Source: Roseomonas sp. (GTDB lineage Bacteria > Pseudomonadota > Alphaproteobacteria > Acetobacterales > Acetobacteraceae). Taken from it: a stretch of DNA of 64,000 nucleotides. This document shows positions 62,179-64,000 of this stretch, one piece after another; within the stretch, counting starts at the first letter, position 1; the number at the start of each line of letters is the position of its first letter. The notes beneath the pieces were generated by a model. The model worked only from the letters and a program-made list of their open reading frames with translations. It was not told the DNA's origin and did no database searches. The DNA lies in assembly GCA_020249775.1 (NCBI GenBank), contig JADCFA010000018.1, positions 1 through 64,000 of the forward strand, written 5' to 3'. The position numbers and the translations under genes were made by a program.

Positions 62179-62299
62179 AGCAGGCACGCGTACATCTCAC
62201 GAGAGGGAGAGAGGGGCCGGGACGGGTTTGAGCCCGGACGGTCGAGAGAGAGCGCCCATGGGCTCGTCCTGTTCCCGCTCTCCTTTCGAGGTTTTCCCC

Positions 62300-64000
62300 A
62301 TGTACGATCGTTCCGCGCCAGCCGTACAAGAACATACGCCGGCATCTCATCTGCCACGCACCGACCGAACCGCCGCACTGCTCGGCGCCGCCCGATCCAT
62401 CCTCCCCCATCTCGAAGCCGGCCGACATGTGGACGCCACCCTGCTTCGTGAAGCGATGGAAGCGAGCTTCAGGGCGTCCGACGCTGCCGGAGCCTGGGAT
62501 TGGAAGCTTGCCTATGATGCTTGCGAAGCAGCGACCGTTCTTTTCGTCCGCAAATACGGCAGAGCGCTTTTGCACAAAGCCGGTTCTCCGGCCGCCGCCC
62601 TGCCGCTGATCGCGAAAGTCGCCGGGCTGCTTCCCACGCACACGCGCCGCACGCTCGACAGCGAGACCTTCCAGCAGTTCTCGACGCCCATCCCTCTCGG
62701 ACTCATCGCGGCGACCGCTGCCGCCATCCTGCCCTCCGACCGCGTGCTCGAGCCTTCGGCAGGGACCGGCTTACTCGCGATCCTGTCGGAGATCGCGGGC
62801 GCGACCTTGATCCTCAACGAACTGGCGGAGACCCGGGCCAGCCTCCTCTCCTCGCTCTTTCCGGCCGTTCCCGTCACGCGCTTCGATGCGGCGCAGATCG
62901 ACGATTACCTGGACCCAGCCGCAGTCCCGAACGTCGTGCTGCTGAACCCGCCATTCTCTGCACTTGCAAATGTCTCTGGGCGCATGGGCGACGCGGCACT
63001 GCGGCACATCGCGTCCGCGCTCGCCCGCCTCGCCGAAGGCGGGCGCCTGGTGGCCATCACGGGCGCCAATTGCGGCCCGGACTATCCCGCCTGGCGCGAG
63101 GCGTTCATGCGCCTGCAGGAGCGCGGGCGCGTCGTGTTCACCGCGAGCATCGACGGCGCCGTCTATGCCAAGCACGGCACCGCCATCGACACGCGGCTCA
63201 CCGTCTTCGACAAGCTGCCGGCGGACGATCCGGCCCGGTTTCCGGCATCACCGGGAACCGCACCCGACGCGCGCACACTCATGGATTGGGTCACGAAGCA
63301 GGTTCCGTCGCGCCTCACGCTGGCGGACTCTCTCGCCCTGCCCACGCCGTCGCCGATGACGTCGAAGCGGGTTGCCCGTCCGATTGCGCGCGGTCCCGCG
63401 AATTCAGCTCTCAGATCCTCGCTCGACGAGCCCAGCTACGTGGATCTCGCCTATGAGACCCTCGACTGGCAGCCGGCCGAGGGCGGTCGCCTGACCGACG
63501 CCATCTACGAGGAATACGCACTTCAGACGATCCGCATTCCCGGTTCTCAGGCGCATCCGACCAAGCTCGTGCAATCGGCGGCTATGGCGTCGGTCGCGCC
63601 GCCCAAGCCGAGTTATCGCCCGCGCCTGCCCGAGCGGCTCATCATAGAGGGCGTCCTGTCGGACGCGCAGCTCGAAACCGTGATCTATGCTGGCGAGGCG
63701 CACACGGGCTTCCTCAGCGGCGCCTGGACCGTTGACGCGACATTCGATCTCATTTCCGCGGCAGCCGACGACGCGCCATCCGCCGTCCGCTTTCGGCGCG
63801 GTTTCATGCTGGGCGACGGCACGGGCGCGGGCAAGGGGCGCCAGTCTGCCGCCATCATCCTCGACAACTGGCTGCGCGGACGGCGCAAGGCCCTCTGGAT
63901 CTCGAAGTCCGACAAGCTGATCGAGGACGCGCAGCGCGACTGGTCGGCGCTCGGCATGGAGCGCCTGCTCGTGACGCCGCTCTCCCGCTTCCCGCAAGGA
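62300..64000 (+). CDS. N6-methyltransferase / strawberry-notch-type helicase, cut by window end
   Basis: 567 codons with no stop before the window ends. The first half is a class I DNA methyltransferase: motif I VLEPSAGTG at residues 149-157 and motif IV NPPF at 216-219. After a linker, an SF2 helicase of the strawberry-notch (SNO) type begins, with Walker A GDGTGAGKGR at residues 505-514 preceded by FMLG. Full-length relatives are about 1400 residues and are carried by plasmids and ICEs, where they are thought to modify or protect the element's DNA. ATG 62300 lies after a hairpin-rich leader. The Walker B and later motifs lie beyond the window. Confidence 0.88.
   Translation, partial: MYDRSAPAVQEHTPASHLPRTDRTAALLGAARSILPHLEAGRHVDATLLREAMEASFRASDAAGAWDWKLAYDACEAATVLFVRKYGRALLHKAGSPAAALPLIAKVAGLLPTHTRRTLDSETFQQFSTPIPLGLIAATAAAILPSDRVLEPSAGTGLLAILSEIAGATLILNELAETRASLLSSLFPAVPVTRFDAAQIDDYLDPAAVPNVVLLNPPFSALANVSGRMGDAALRHIASALARLAEGGRLVAITGANCGPDYPAWREAFMRLQERGRVVFTASIDGAVYAKHGTAIDTRLTVFDKLPADDPARFPASPGTAPDARTLMDWVTKQVPSRLTLADSLALPTPSPMTSKRVARPIARGPANSALRSSLDEPSYVDLAYETLDWQPAEGGRLTDAIYEEYALQTIRIPGSQAHPTKLVQSAAMASVAPPKPSYRPRLPERLIIEGVLSDAQLETVIYAGEAHTGFLSGAWTVDATFDLISAAADDAPSAVRFRRGFMLGDGTGAGKGRQSAAIILDNWLRGRRKALWISKSDKLIEDAQRDWSALGMERLLVTPLSRFPQG

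Noticed and set aside
1-64000. CRISPR arrays, rRNA or tRNA genes
   Set aside because: No regularly spaced direct repeats and no rRNA or cloverleaf-type sequence were noticed on reading; a dedicated scan would be needed to exclude a tRNA.

Overview
The window reads as chromosomal DNA of a GC-rich alphaproteobacterium, most likely Acetobacteraceae/Rhodospirillales. This is inferred from gene content and codon style: a DUF2125 protein, paired Lin0512 proteins, a plant/alphaproteobacterial-type glutamate-cysteine ligase, a TctC-type binding protein and CO-dehydrogenase-like molybdenum hydroxylase subunits. No rRNA or tRNA gene was recognised.

Layout. (A) 1-140 is the end of an IS256-type insertion sequence. 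(B) 164-21975 is ordinary chromosome: glutathione metabolism (chaC, gshA), recJ, glpX, ubiA, rsmE, sulfurtransferase, a WD40/cytochrome c protein, a chemotaxis receptor, and a TctC binding protein divergent from a three-subunit molybdenum hydroxylase. (C) 21976-24782 is a junction zone. It holds a palindromic MITE-like repeat, a two-gene split ArsP-type permease, a truncated integrase and an 18-bp sequence identical in meaning to the 3' end of guaA, a common integration target. (D) 24783-57504 is a dense defence island. (E) 57758-64000 is plasmid/ICE-type DNA: ArdC antirestriction protein, a large ParB-like protein, two conserved mobile-element proteins and the start of a methylase/strawberry-notch helicase. 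Two of these genes share a nearly identical 5' leader.

The defence island contains three blocks. Block 1 (minus strand, 40280 to 24783) is a complete type 1 BREX operon, WYL regulator (BrxR-like)-brxA-brxB-brxC-[AAA ATPase-PD-(D/E)XK protein]-pglX-pglZ-brxL, tightly packed with 1- to 4-base overlaps. A two-gene ATPase/nuclease cassette is spliced between brxC and pglX, and the BrxL carries a PLD/MIT_C-like C-terminus where I see no Lon protease. Block 2 (plus strand, 40409 to 49975), divergent from BREX across a 128-bp region, encodes a 50-residue basic protein, an AddB-like nuclease, an AddA-like helicase-nuclease and an SF2 helicase with a C-terminal nuclease-like domain. Block 3 (minus strand, 57504 to 50006), convergent with block 2, encodes an AAA/DUF4143 ATPase, a DUF6361 protein, a phospholipase-D-like protein and an SNF2-type helicase.

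BREX distinguishes self by PglX methylation. Blocks 2 and 3 supply several DNA motors and nucleases that do not fit a system I can name with confidence, and they are the best candidates for an undescribed defence system. Function is inferred throughout from motifs and context, without database searches.
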